Positions 45,801 through 56,063 are shown, numbered from the stretch's first letter. The stretch: 64,000 nt of DNA from Carex sylvatica (GCA_964058845.1 CAXKVR010000060.1:496001-560000), one strand, 5' to 3'. Numbers and translations: made by a program. Notes: generated from the letters alone by a model not told the origin.

Positions 45801-47358
45801 CTTTGGTATGTTCACCTCCCGAATATAATTTAGATGAAACTTGAACATTCAGTAACATTTCATTGCTAGTAATGAAAAGTAATTTAGGCAAAGAAACAAA
45901 ACAAATGAATGTTCAAGTAATGTAATTTCACATACCATAAGTTCAGAGTTAGGATTCATCACGACTTGTTGATGCTCTTCTTTTGCTTTGCCATATCTTT
46001 CTATAACGTTTTTCATGCTGCCAGTAACAACAGAGAATATAGTAAATAAAATGGCTCTTATATCTGACTTCTGACTTCTGACATAAACCTTTTTTTTATT
46101 GAAAAGTAAGGTACCCCATTATTTGACCTGGTATCAAACAAAAGGGTGAAAATGGAAATAATCAAATAAATAAAGAATGTATTACTAATTTATGTAAACT
46201 TAAACTAGATCTGGATCTTATATTTATATATATGCCATAACTGGATTAATGAAAGATCCAGATAAAATATTTTAGCAGATAAGAGTTTCATACAAGTAAT
46301 AAAAAGTTCAAAAGGCTGACTGATAGATCAGTAACAACTTACAAAAGGCTAGACAGAAGTACAGGAATCCAAAGCAAACCCATGTGATAAAAAAAAAAAA
46401 AAACATTAATTTTCAAGTATCATATTTTTTTATGTGATGGAAGTACTTGAGAAAATAAATGTTGGATCAAAGTAAATGAATCCATGCTGGTAAGAGATCG
46501 ATGTAATATGACAACAATTATGTTCGGTTGATATATTATATATTATATATCTATAGCAATGACAGATAATGAAATAGAAATAGCAAATATATATTTACTG
46601 GTGGAATTACTAAAGTAGGCTTCTTGGGAAAGACAATAAGTCTATAACTCAAACTAAAATAGAGCCCTAGAGAAAAATAAAAGAAAATTAAATAATTAAG
46701 AAAGGAACTAATAAAATCCTCTGATCAGTTGTGCAGTATCAAACTCATACAATAAATTCTCACTGACTACGAAATAAAAAGAGAGAGATGGAAAGAAGGA
46801 TCCGAGGTAAAATAAAAAGAAAAAAAGAATTATTGACAATTCAATGCTTACTATTTGCATAGCCATAGTGGGATCTAATTATTGAATAAGTATAACTAGA
46901 CATGAAATTAAGGTCCGGAAACAAAAAAACAATCATATGTGAGAGATCAAAATGAGATCTATAAGAAGTCAGAGACATGATGCATGGTTGTACCTATAAA
47001 CTGTTAAATACTGAAATAATAAATACTTGTAAATGGTACCTAAATCAAGGAAAAAAAAATTAATAACCAACCTGATTAAAGATGGCAAAGGTGATCCCAA
47101 GATATTGATCAAATTAAGGAAGGGAACATGTTATAAGGAGTTTAGTTCTCATATACAGAAACAAACACACACAAACCTGGAGCTGGCGTATTCATAGAGG
47201 CGGCTAGTGCTGGAGAAGACAACAAGACCGACGTCGGCATCACAAAGGATGGCCAATTCCTTGGCCTTCTTGAACAAACCACTGCGCCGCTTCGAGAAAG
47301 TTACCTGACGACTTGTCGAGTTGTCGATCCTCCTGATAACTATCTTCCCCCTCCCCAT
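36828..47358 (-). CDS. MIKC-type MADS-box transcription factor, AGL17/ANR1 clade
   Basis: Seven coding exons on the minus strand: 47358-47177, 46017-45936, 38034-37973, 37800-37701, 37590-37549, 37222-37139 and 36989-36828. They join in frame to 237 residues. Exon sizes (182, 82, 62, 100, 42, 84, 162) follow the MIKC pattern and all borders are GT-AG. Residues 1-60 are a full MADS domain beginning [20 protein letters not shown], for CArG-box DNA binding and dimerisation. The I region is 61-88 ([12 protein letters not shown]) and the K domain about 89-170 ([25 protein letters not shown]). The C terminus ends [27 protein letters not shown] and the [13 protein letters not shown] block favour the AGL17 clade (ANR1, AGL16, AGL21), linked in other plants to root and nitrate responses; clade placement is by eye. 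An in-frame upstream start exists, but MGRGK is the family start. Confidence 0.93.
38955..39005 (+). pseudogene. Possible MADS exon-4-like relic, plus strand
   Basis: The frame from 38955 reads [18 protein letters not shown], comparable with the K-domain consensus around MGEELSGLSVRDLQ and with [15 protein letters not shown] of the intact gene's exon 4. Identity is partial and needs a one-codon gap, so chance resemblance is possible. It lies inside intron 2 of the intact minus-strand gene. Confidence 0.35.
39580..40210. repeat. Unclassified repeats in the intron
   Basis: 39,600-39,760 carries repeated cacg/cgtgtc words (gacacggcgtgtcgggccat), the kind of subterminal repeat seen in some hAT elements, but no terminal repeats or TSD were resolved. 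'tggaccacaa.ttgta' occurs near 40,009 and 40,098, and 'tgtttagttttaatcaga' near 40,079 and 40,180, a degenerate duplication with a period of about 90-100 bases. Confidence 0.4.
40220..42700. other. AT-rich intron DNA
   Basis: No exon or complete repeat recognised on either strand. Confidence 0.35.
42704..43198. mobile_element. 495-bp Tourist-type (PIF/Harbinger) MITE with TAA TSD
   Basis: Left end cacctttgtttggatgaaga and right end tccatccaaacaaggtg are inverted repeats, flanked by taa on both sides (42701-42703, 43199-43201). The motif C(A)CCTTGTTTGGAT with a TAA/TTA target is characteristic of PIF/Harbinger-derived MITEs. Subterminal purine-rich blocks (gaggaagggagggaatgg) mirror the pyrimidine-rich right arm. 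No transposase. Confidence 0.8.
43500..45220 (+). mobile_element. Probable LTR-retrotransposon remnant
   Basis: GC-richer than its surroundings, with a promoter-like gctataaaggaggggg (about 44,017), a long leader-like run and a 3' portion ending 'attccctgtggatcgatacc' and 'acggtaggattgtatacttg', phrases I associate with ends of plant Ty3/gypsy LTR elements. The phrase gta(a)ctgtgaag appears three times (about 44,631, 44,697 and 44,754). No protein domain is present, so the lineage is a guess. Confidence 0.4.
45231..45617 (+). mobile_element. Candidate solo LTR (copia-like)
   Basis: It contains tataaatagg (about 45,441) as a promoter and aataaaag (about 45,546) as a polyadenylation signal in the right order, and ends aatttccaaca, a common end of plant copia LTRs (inverse TGTTGGAAATT). 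The start at tgcatcaagg is uncertain and no TSD was confirmed. Confidence 0.4.
46018..47176 (-). other. First intron of the MADS gene
   Basis: Donor cag/gtttgt (GT at 47176-47175) and acceptor actggcag (46018), 1,159 bp. It is AT-rich with no exon or repeat boundary recognised. Confidence 0.8.
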
Positions 47359-47412
47359 ATGTTCCTTCTCTTTAATTTTTGTTCTAGATCTTTTGATTTC
47401 TAACTTGAGACT

Positions 47413-47461
<49 letters not shown>

Positions 47462-47465
47462 AGAG
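47413..47465 (-). promoter_or_regulatory. CT microsatellite in the MADS-box 5' UTR
   Basis: A (ga)n run on the plus strand reads as (ct)n in the MADS leader, about 55-105 bases before the MGRGK ATG. CT/GA tracts in plant leaders and promoters bind BPC/GAGA-type factors and are length-variable; a role here is inference. Confidence 0.6.
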
Positions 47466-48585
47466 AGAAAGGAGGAAAGAAGTCTTTCTGAATTTGGTGC
47501 TTCAAGGCTTCTGATTCAATCAGTACCCTTTTATTTTATGTACACAAATAGAAAGAGGCAGCTGTTGCTTTTGCCCTAATGGTCAAATCATTTATCCATT
47601 TCGTTTTTGAAACGAAGATCTCCATTTTATGGTTTGTATTTTGCTTACTTAATATGACACACATAAAAATGAATAACACTACTGATGCATAATTTTTTTT
47701 AAATCAATTTCAATTAGAATGCATTTCAGACATAATGATAGGTCTCATCTCTTATATAAAGAATATAAGTTTAACATTTTTAAAAAGACAATTACAGAAT
47801 ACTGAAAACACAGAATTAATAAGAATCTATTGGTTTAGAAAAAAATAATGTTCAATTGATGAAATTTTTTTTAGTTTTCAATTAATTGAGTACATTTCTA
47901 AATATATTTATTCACGAATTAGAATTCTAGATGTTTGACATTAGGAAGAAAGTTCTTTCAAATAGAAAAAAATAACCATTAATTATGAAAGTTCTATATG
48001 GATAAGATAAAACTGTTGTTTTTTTTAATGTAAAATAATAATAAAGAATTCATATTTTCATTAAATTACCATCAATGTCTAACAAATAACCAAACTAGTA
48101 TATATTGAACCAATAGATTTATTCCTTTGGAAAGAAATAAAAAATAAAAAAGAGAAAGCTGGTAATTTTTTCTTTTAATCTCCATTTTTGTGAGCAAATG
48201 GAGGCAAGGATATGTAGTTCGATGGTTCGACCAATAACCCCGCCATCTCTTTCTTTTAATACCATTAAATAGTGACAAAATGACGACATTTCTCGGTTCC
48301 TTTCTCTAAATAAGAAATAGAAATGAGGAGCACGATGGCAGGCATGATATATGGCATCTCCCCTGACAGCAGCATGTACATATGGATCGCCGACGCGTGT
48401 CCTTCCCCAAAGAACAGTTCATGCCTTCCCAAGTTTCGACATTTTCAAATCAAAGTTGATTAGACATCCAACAGAATTTAAAAAAGCAATAAAGTCTCCT
48501 TCTCTTTAAGTTTTCTTGCTTAGCTATTCCGCTTTTTTAAATATTTGACAAATCCATGCGAGGAGGGATCCACTTACAAAAGTTA
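47466..48585 (-). promoter_or_regulatory. Upstream region of the MADS-box gene
   Basis: AT-rich DNA. No TATA box could be assigned with confidence. 48,350-48,420 is GC-richer (cgccgacgcgtgtccttccc). No coding sequence seen. Confidence 0.35.
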
Positions 48586-48655
48586 CAATATTTTACAATA
48601 ATTTAGTTTTGCGATTTCTAAAGTTCAAATAGTCAATCCAAACCATTAAACATGA

Positions 48656-50172
48656 TCTATCTCCATTTTTTCATTCTTATATTATGCACATAGTTGTCAT
48701 AATCTGTCAACTACTGAGATTGAAGAATAAATTTTCGAATTGAATATCAACCCTCCAATCACGTAATCTATCTTCTTTTGATTAAATAAATCTATTTTAT
48801 ATGTAGAAGTTTAAATTTAGTTAAAAACATATTTGACACACAGACTGCTACATAGTTTGTCATAATTAAATTTGAATGAATCTCTAGCGATCTATTTCCT
48901 TATTTCTCATTACAGCTATCTTCGATTCTTACAATTAAATTGTTTCCTTATTTCTCCATTTTCTTTGTTTCATTTCTTTTCTTCCTCTATAGTTTCAACA
49001 ATAAAAATGAAAACAATCATATCTTTTCGAATTTTGTTTAAGGCTATTGGATCTTTGTGAATAGATAAATAACAGATCTTGTATTGATGAAAACAATCTG
49101 ATACGGGCTATCTCGGGATAGCAGGCCGTATGCTAAAATGGACTTAGATTAGATCGTCCTGCTTGAGATCCGAGAAATAGAGGTGGTGAAATCGGGAGTT
49201 GATCTCGGGTCTTCGAAGTCGGAAAGTGACATGAGAGACTTGGAATGATCTCGAAAATATTAAACTCTAACCTGTACTATTTTTGAGATGTGTGAGTGTA
49301 TAAGCGTGAATTGCCTATGGTTCGCTATTTTTCTGTCAAAGGAAGGGCCTTATATAGTGTGACCTATGTACCGCCTCACCCCTGCTAGGGATAAGCCAGT
49401 TTGTGAGTTGGTTACGAGATCGTGTAATCATGGTCATTTATAATCGGTGGTTTCGCTGTCAAGCGACATCGTGAATGGTTATGGTATAACCGACGTCGTA
49501 AATGATTATGAGCAGTTATCACCCAAGAGGCGACTTCAGGGCTTTTAGCCTCGAGATACGGGTTATCTCGGCCCATTTAAGTCGGTCAGTTGTGGGCACT
49601 CGTTATAATGAGCTTTAATCATGGACTTTGCATTGTATCCTGGGTTGGCCTCTTTATCTGAGGTTCGAATCGCGGCCTTGTTCGTGGCCCAGATTGAAGC
49701 TAAAAGGGCCTTAGGAACATGGCCCTATCACAATCTTTATTTGAATATTTAGAATTTTCGTGTAAATAAATGATATGTAGGTTAAAATAATTTTCTTTAA
49801 AAATGTTATATATGTAGAGAAAATTTTTATTTGAATCATTTAATTATTTTTTTTTCCAATTTTGTTTCTTTACATATCATTTCTCCTCTAAATCGTTTAA
49901 TGACTTGTCTTGCTTGTGGAGAAAATTAGATATTAAATCGCAATGATACTTCAAGAATATTTTTTATGTTATAATTGATCCGTTTTTTTTCATTTGTAGT
50001 TGTTCTTTTATTGTTATTTATTATTTAAATTTCTATTTTTTTTACTTATGCCTTTTATTTTTATTTAAATATATTTTTCTTAGTTTTATGTGAATGCCCA
50101 ACAAAAATATCTCTTCATATTCTATTCAATCTTATAATATGTCTCCGTTACAACGCATGGACACGATACTAG
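48656..50172 (+). mobile_element. Helitron-like repeat, copy 2, interrupted by a solo LTR
   Basis: It starts near tctatctccattttttcatt and ends tccgttacaacgcatggaca then cgatactag/t. The interior matches 26,570-27,419 and, in reverse, 56,470-57,366 ('agaagtttaaatttag', 'tttcttcctctatagtttca'). The copy is split at 49,080-49,732 by the LTR; without it the two halves align continuously with the other copies. No helicase gene. Confidence 0.6.
49080..49732 (-). mobile_element. 653-bp solo LTR nested in the Helitron-like repeat
   Basis: On the minus strand it runs from tgtgatagggccatgttcct to gttttcatcaataca, that is TG...CA ends. The flanks carry atct on both sides (49076-49079, 49733-49736). 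There is no internal gag-pol, as expected after LTR-LTR recombination. A degenerate relative lies at 4345-4888. A 4-base duplication is shorter than the usual 5, so one flank base may have mutated. Confidence 0.65.
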
Positions 50173-50189
50173 TATATTAAAATATGTTT

Positions 50190-50455
50190 TAAGATCAAAT
50201 AATATATATATATATATTTTTTGAATTTTATTTACTATTTATTAATTATTTTATAAAACTGCTGTTTTTAGATAATTTTGGACCACTGAAAAATAATAAT
50301 TTTGTAAAATACATAATAAATAATAAAAAATTAAAAAAATATAAAATTTGATCTCCAAGTACATTTTAATGTAGATATCATGTTGAACGATTTCAATCGA
50401 TTGTTTAGACTTTGAAAATTGTAAAATCAAATTGTTGTAAGATGTTGTACTTTCA
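50190..50455. mobile_element. Hairpin MITE remnant
   Basis: The inner arms of the palindromic superfamily are present (tttactatttattaatta versus aataaataat; gatctccaagtacattttaa; gatttcaatcgattgtttag), resembling 28,143-28,443. Both termini are eroded. Confidence 0.5.
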
Positions 50456-50491
50456 AATGTTGTAAGTGGACCCCTCATCTATATATATATA

Positions 50492-50879
50492 GGAATATGC
50501 TAGCATGTTATGCGTAGCATAGAGGGCCTCTGTGCAACGGCTCAATATTCGACTTTTCAAAATTCTAACGGTCGATCTGAACCGTTCATCTTGTTCTCCA
50601 TATTAATATGTGTTTGGAGACCAAATTTTACATTTTTTGGAATTTTTTTTACTATTTTTTTAGATTTATTGAAAATCGCTATTTTCAGCAAATCTAGACC
50701 ATAAAAAAACAGCGATTTTCAATAAATCTTAAAAAAAATATAAAATTTGGTCTCTAAACACATATTAATATGGAGAATAAGATGAACGGTTCGGATCGAC
50801 CGTTAGAATTTTGAAAAGTCGAATATTGAGCCGTTGCATGGAGGCCCTCTATGCTACGCATAGCATGCTAGCATGTTTC
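50492..50879. mobile_element. Palindromic MITE, 'atgctagcatgctatgcg' family, copy 2
   Basis: Complete: ggaatatgctagcatgttat at the left, its complement ending gctagcatgtttc at the right, flanked by TA repeats (atatatata / tatatatat). The hairpin top pairs gaaaatcgctattttcagca with aacagcgattttcaataaat. Confidence 0.8.
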
Positions 50880-50970
50880 TATATATATATACTTAAAAAA
50901 AATCTAACAAGTATACATTTTTTTTTAAATGTATGCATTTTTTAGTTATACTAGTGTATATATATATATA

Positions 50971-51247
50971 GAGGTTGGCTACTCTACTTACATAAGTATA
51001 TAAGGGTATATGCTTATGAGTTATTTTTTTATTTTCAAAATCCAAAAAGTCAATCTGAACTGTTAGATGTGATCTCTATATTGAAATGTGCTTGGAGACC
51101 AAATTTTACATTTTTCTGATTTTTTTTACTATTAATTAAGCCACTTTGAAAATCGCTGATCCAATGGTGCCTTAACAAAACAGTAAAATCAGAAGCCACC
51201 GTTGGATTAGCGATTTTCAAAGTGGCTTAATTAATAATAAAAAAATT
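50971..51247. mobile_element. Palindromic MITE, 'ggttggctact' family, truncated
   Basis: Left end gaggttggctactctactta and the left arm through the hairpin top are present. The right arm stops at aataataaaaaaattatat, where the next element begins. Confidence 0.7.
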
Positions 51248-51253
51248 ATATAT

Positions 51254-51551
51254 GAGCAAAAATTAGGGTGTTCATTGTTTTGAATTCATTTAGTACATGG
51301 TCAAGCGGTCAAAAAAATAAAAAATTAATACATAAAATAATTAAAAAATAACTTATAAAATGTTCATTGTTTTGACGGTTTGACCATGTGCTAAACAAAT
51401 TTAAAACTTTAAATTTTTTGCATGTACATGCATCACTCACGAAGTACTTGGATTTCAGCAGTTTAGATTCATAGTTCGAAGTCAATATGATAGCCTTTTG
51501 GAGGTGTGCTCACCAACCCCTCTTTGGTGAGCACATCACACCCTAGTTTTT
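51254..51551. mobile_element. Palindromic MITE related to the 25.9-kb family
   Basis: The ends attagggtgttc and its counterpart atcacaccctagttttt, plus the inner 'ctcaccaacccctctttggt', parallel the 25,918-26,324 element. A short internal duplication (tgttcattgttttga, 51,273 and 51,361) disturbs the left arm. Confidence 0.6.
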
Positions 51552-51589
51552 CTCTCTATCTCTCACTCATCTCTCTCTCTCTATATATA

Positions 51590-51970
51590 GAGGTGGATTT
51601 CAATACCTCATCATACCTCATATTATATATCTCTGTTTTCAAAGTTCAAACTATTGATCCAAACCGTTGAATATGATTTTCATACTAAAATATGCTTAGT
51701 GATGAAATTGTATAATTTTTGAATTTTTTTTACTATTTTTTTAGATATGTACAAAATTACTATATCTGGACTGTTTAAAAACAATGATTTTCTACCTATC
51801 TAAAAAAATAGTAAATTTTTTCCAAAAATTATAAAATTTCATCACTAAGCATATTTTAGTATGGAAATCATGTTGAACGGTTTGGATCGACAGTTTGAAC
51901 TTTAGAAACGGAGATATACAATATGAAGTATGATGAGCTATGAAAGAGATGAGGTATTGGAACCCTCCTC
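51590..51970. mobile_element. Palindromic MITE, 'aatacctcatcatacctcat' family
   Basis: Left gaggtggatttcaatacctc and right gaggtattggaaccctcctc are inverted. Flanks ctatatata and atatatata agree at 8 of 9 bases. The inner arms carry the superfamily words (aaattgtataatttttgaat and the complementary run). Confidence 0.75.
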
Positions 51971-51985
51971 ATATATATATATATA

Positions 51986-52361
51986 GAGTTGGGCTACGGT
52001 ACTTCGCGACTCGTTTTACTTCACGTTTATATCTTGAGTTTTAAAGTTCAAAATGTCGATCCAAATCATTCAAGTTGATCTCCATATTAAATTGTGCTTG
52101 GAAACAAAATTTTATATTTTTTGGAAATTTTTTTACTATTTCTTTAGAATTTTTTAAAATCGCTATTTTTCAAAAAAAATTGGACCATAAAAAAATAGCG
52201 ATTTAAAAAAATTATAAAGAAATAGTAAAATTTGGTCTTCAAGTACAATTTAATATGGAGATCAACTTGAACGATTCGGATTGACGTTTTGAACTTTAAA
52301 ATCGCAAAATATGAGTGTGAAGTAAAATAGTCGCTTTACTTTGCGAAGCACCGTAGCTCAA

Positions 52362-52364
<3 letters not shown>
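51986..52364. mobile_element. Palindromic MITE, 'gttgggctacggtacttcgc' family
   Basis: Left gagttgggctacggtacttc and right gcgaagcaccgtagctcaac are inverted; the arms include tcgatccaaatcattcaagt and caaaattttatattttttgg. Only 15 bases of TA repeat separate it from the preceding element. Confidence 0.75.
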
Positions 52365-52400
<36 letters not shown>

Positions 52401-52402
<2 letters not shown>

Positions 52403-52818
52403 CTATGCTTATATAAGCATATCTCCACATATGCTTATATAAGCATTTTTGTGTTTTCAATGTCCAAATGGTCGATCTGAACCATTCATCTTGTTCTCCA
52501 TATTATTATGTTCTTGGAGACCAAATTTTACATTTTTCTAAATTTTTTTACTATTTCTTAAGCCACTTTGAAAATCGCTGATCCAACGGTGGCTTAACAA
52601 AACAGTAAAATCAGAAGCCACCGTTGGATCAGAGATTTTCAAATTGGTTTAATAAATAGTAAACAAATTCAGAAAAATGTAAAATTTGGTCTCCAAGAAT
52701 ATATTAATATGGAGAACAAGATGAACGGTTCCGATCGACCATTTGGACATTGAAAACACAAAAATGAGTTATAAGTATATGTGGGGATATGCTTATATAA
52801 GCATAGTAGCCAACCCCT
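52401..52818. mobile_element. Palindromic MITE, 'ggttggctactatgcttat' family, copy 3
   Basis: The right end is complete (gcatagtagccaacccctc). The left end begins at tactatgcttatataagcat, lacking gaggttggc, apparently replaced by expansion of the TA microsatellite. The arms and the hairpin top (ctgatccaacggtggcttaa) are well kept. Confidence 0.75.
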
Positions 52819-52982
52819 CTCTCTCTCTATATATATACCTGAAAAATATTGATTATTTTCTTTTGTTGTTTTAAGCTATTCCTTGTATGCCGTACGTTTT
52901 CAAAACAACAACATATGAATTTAATATTTATATGCCAAGTTTAATATGTTAAGATGCGTATGCCAAAGTTTTGGAAGGTGAT

Positions 52983-55481
52983 TGTATCACATCCCGACAA
53001 TAGGACAGACAACTCGCCGTGCTCATCAGCAAAAGACGATTATATTATCCTACAAACAATATATGTACATACATTACCAATGACAAATTAAGACAAGAGC
53101 CACAATACATGAATAAAACTTTCTTTTATGTTTTGAAATATACATGTAATAATCAATTGAAAATAAATATGTTACGGTACAATAAAATACAACCAAAATA
53201 CCATAACAAATTTATTTGAAGTAACCAAAATACTCATTTTTGTGGCAAATTCCGCAATCCTCTAGTTTGACATCTCATTTTCGTTTTCCACGCTTTGTAC
53301 CTGGAACCCACCGAAGTGAAAATGTGAGAGATTAAAAATCTCCCAATGCAGTTTTCAGTTCCAGTTGAGTTATTATAAGATCCAACCAGCTAAACCAAAC
53401 CAGCACCGAGCATAATAATCACATTACAACAATAATAGAAATCAAAGAGCAACTAATGAAGATGAAATCAACCAAGTAGTACATAAATTGTAAAAACGCA
53501 TTTATCTCATGATCTAAACATAAACATTATTTCAAAAAAATACAATGCTAATGTATCCTATAAAATATGCAAATATTAATGTGCTCTAGTTTAATATACT
53601 TATAAAGCTTCATGAACTAAATCATACTAAATTCAGAAATATTCATGATAGAATAAAATCACATTATATATTGGGTAACCATTTTGGTATTAACAATACT
53701 TGGTCATGCGCTACAAGTACAGCGCTTACATGACCCCGGTCATGCGCTACAGGTTCATCGCCTATATGACCGTCAAGACTCATACAAAGACTGATCATGC
53801 GCTACCACGAATATGGCGCCTACACAATTTCTGTTATGATCATAACCTGAAATTATGCGCTTCAAGTTCAACGCCTACATAATCGAGTCATGCGCTACTA
53901 CGAATATGGCGCCTATATAATTTTTGTTATGCACTACAAGTCCAGTGCCTACATAACAGAAATTACACACTTAACCCGAATAGGGCGCCTACATGATCGT
54001 CAGGTTTCAGACATTTAGTTCTTTAACACAGTTCACAATATCATGTTACAAATCATTCCAATTCAAATCATGTCATGTTTTAGTTTCAAAATATGCTTCA
54101 TAAAAATATGCTCATGTATGCATCCTTTTGACTCAACTAATAAATACAATGCATAATGTAATTCAAACAAGTCAATTCAAGCATACCAAGTACTTCAATC
54201 AAGTCATTCTTAGATTCAAACAATAAAATATGCCTCACATGAAAATTTATGCATTCATGTCATGCATTTGTGAAAATTACTATGCATCTATATTATGCTA
54301 AGATTCATTTAAATCAAACTCATGCTTTAGCTAAGTTGCTTTGTACCATGTTATACACTAACTTACGAAAAATATAATCATGTCCTAAAGCATTTCAATC
54401 AGTCATAGCATGCAATTTGAAAACTATGATGATTATCTCACTATGCAATTTGAAAATCATAATAATTATGCATGCCTTGCAAACATCAACCTTTACCCGA
54501 TAATTGATCACAACCCAATTCAACCATTATAAGCAAGCAATAAAAATTCAAGCAACCCAAATCAACAATTATAATCTAGAAATCAGCAATCAATAAAATT
54601 AGTTGGAAGGAGCTAGGAATAACTCGAAATCCGCACCTGTTAACGTTGGGCACGACAAGGCTCAAAGTCGGTTCACTACTCAGAATCAAGTCGATCGAGC
54701 CATTCGAAGAACAGCCCCTCGAACGTAAACAATCAACCAAGCAAACCAATAGGTTCCTTCTCCTCCGTCTTCCGCGTCTCACAGGCTGCATAGAGGTGTC
54801 GGCAACAACCTCTCACCATCTCCATTCCTTTTTCTTCCCCTTTATGCCTTTATTTCCCTCACCACTTTCCCTCTTTTTTTTTTGTTTTTTTCGAAGGCCC
54901 TCTGTTGGACGAAGGAGAGGGCCCCCAAAATAATAGAAAAGTAGTTGTATATTTCTTTTCATTATGATTTTATATTTTATTTCCCTTTTCCTAAGATAAA
55001 TTTCAACCAACAGAATTAAAAGTGAAGGTTGGTAGATCAAAAGTGGTAGACAGGTGTCACCATGAGAATTTGATACAAAATGATGCTAATTTATATATTG
55101 ACTAGTGGTATGCAACAATAAAAATTATATATTTGTTAAATGAATATAACTTTGACTTATAAATTACAAAGTTTCCAATAAATTATTGTTATATAAATTT
55201 TAAGACATTTCTAGACTAAAATGAAACCTATCTATTTACTTGTAACCGTACAATCAAATAACTCCAAAATAATTGTTCATATTAATTAATGAAAATTTAA
55301 GGTAAATCCCAATATAAAAATATTATAGCTGCGTTGCAAATATTTCTTCAATTATGAGCTTTACTTCGAGTGAAATAAAATTTTAAAGTATTAACATGGA
55401 AATCAAAATTGCTATATAAAAAAAAAAATACTTCCTTTCAAACTAAATAATTCTCAAGTATTCCAAAACTAGGATGTTACA
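52983..55481. mobile_element. 2.5-kb LTR-like unit with TG...CA ends
   Basis: It begins tgtatcacatcccgac and ends aggatgttaca; inverted, the end reads tgtaacatcct, so the ends pair. Plant gypsy elements of the Del/Tekay group have long LTRs with tgtaacacccc-type ends, which fits size and ends. No gag-pol lies in the window and the flanking 5-mers (gtgat, gattg) do not match, so a solo LTR with altered flanks is my best reading. Inside are the palindrome array at 53,702-53,999 and a GC-richer block at 54,600-54,930. Confidence 0.5.
53702..53999. repeat. Array of seven short imperfect palindromes
   Basis: Seven units of about 31-39 bases each start with a tcatgcgctac-like arm and end with the complementary gcgcctacatga-like arm. 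The first is the clearest (53,702-53,735, arms ggtcatgcgct and agcgcttacatgacc). Loops vary (acaagtac, acaggttc, accacgaat). In the third, fourth, sixth and seventh units base changes occur in both arms in a partly compensating way (atgcac...gtgcctacat). Spacing is 36-60 bases. Confidence 0.75.
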
Positions 55482-55810
55482 GATTGCATGCCATTCCAGT
55501 GTCATTTTATTTTATTATCATGTTTGAAAAAATTAGTAATGGAATGAATATGGTAATATGTGATTGCATTGCCATTAGGATTTCATTATTCATGACTATT
55601 GTGCTGCCTATTGTAATTAAATGTGGATTTTTTTTCTACTCCCGCTTGACGGGAATTAGTTCTTTTGGAAATAATTTTTATTTTGACAATATAAGCTATC
55701 ATTGATTTTTTTTTTTTAATTTCAATAATCATTATAATCCGTACTAAATAAAAAACTATAATCATATATTTCCTAAAATGATGAAAATAATAATCATTAA
55801 AACTTTGTTA
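55482..55810. other. AT-rich DNA, nothing recognised
   Basis: One short open frame (55,484-55,705) is hydrophobic through T-richness only. Confidence 0.35.
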
Positions 55811-55811
55811 C

Positions 55812-56063
55812 ATCTTGTTAAGTATTTTGTTAATTTCAGCAAACCCACATTTTTATTCCATCACGTTAAACATAAATTAATCAACTACTTCACGTGGCTT
55901 CTTCGATCCTTTTCATGTCTACAAAATCTTTAATAATATCTTGTTAAGTATTTTGTTAATTTCAGCAAACCCACATTTTTATTCCATCACGTTAAACATA
56001 AATTAATCAACTACTTCATGTGGCTTCTTCGATCCTTTTCATGTCTACAAAATCTTTAATAAT
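55812..56063. repeat. 126-bp tandem duplication
   Basis: The unit beginning atcttgttaagtattttgtt at 55812 recurs at 55938 with almost complete identity (cttcacgtgg versus cttcatgtgg is the one difference noticed), so it is recent. Confidence 0.9.

Larger units (their letters stand above)
38035..45935 (-). other. 7.9-kb second intron of the MADS gene, transposon-filled
   Basis: The donor is atg/gtatgt (45935) and the acceptor gtgcag (38035). Inside are a Tourist-type MITE (42,704-43,198), LTR-retrotransposon remnants (43,500-45,220 and about 45,231-45,617), an exon-4-like MADS relic on the plus strand (38,955-39,005) and AT-rich DNA. Long regulatory first or second introns are known in MADS genes; whether this one holds control elements cannot be seen. 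Confidence 0.85.

Noticed and set aside
49665..49700. tRNA-like T-arm (gaggttcgaatcgcgg)
   Set aside because: It is part of the LTR shared with 4.8 kb; no acceptor or anticodon arms can be drawn.
53700..53999. CRISPR-like regular repeats
   Set aside because: A plant nuclear context with palindromes of differing sequence and no unique spacers of constant length; it lies in an LTR-like unit.
54576..54933. GC-richer open frames in the 2.5-kb LTR-like unit
   Set aside because: They lie within the repeat on both strands with no shared domain; more likely promoter or leader of the LTR than a gene.
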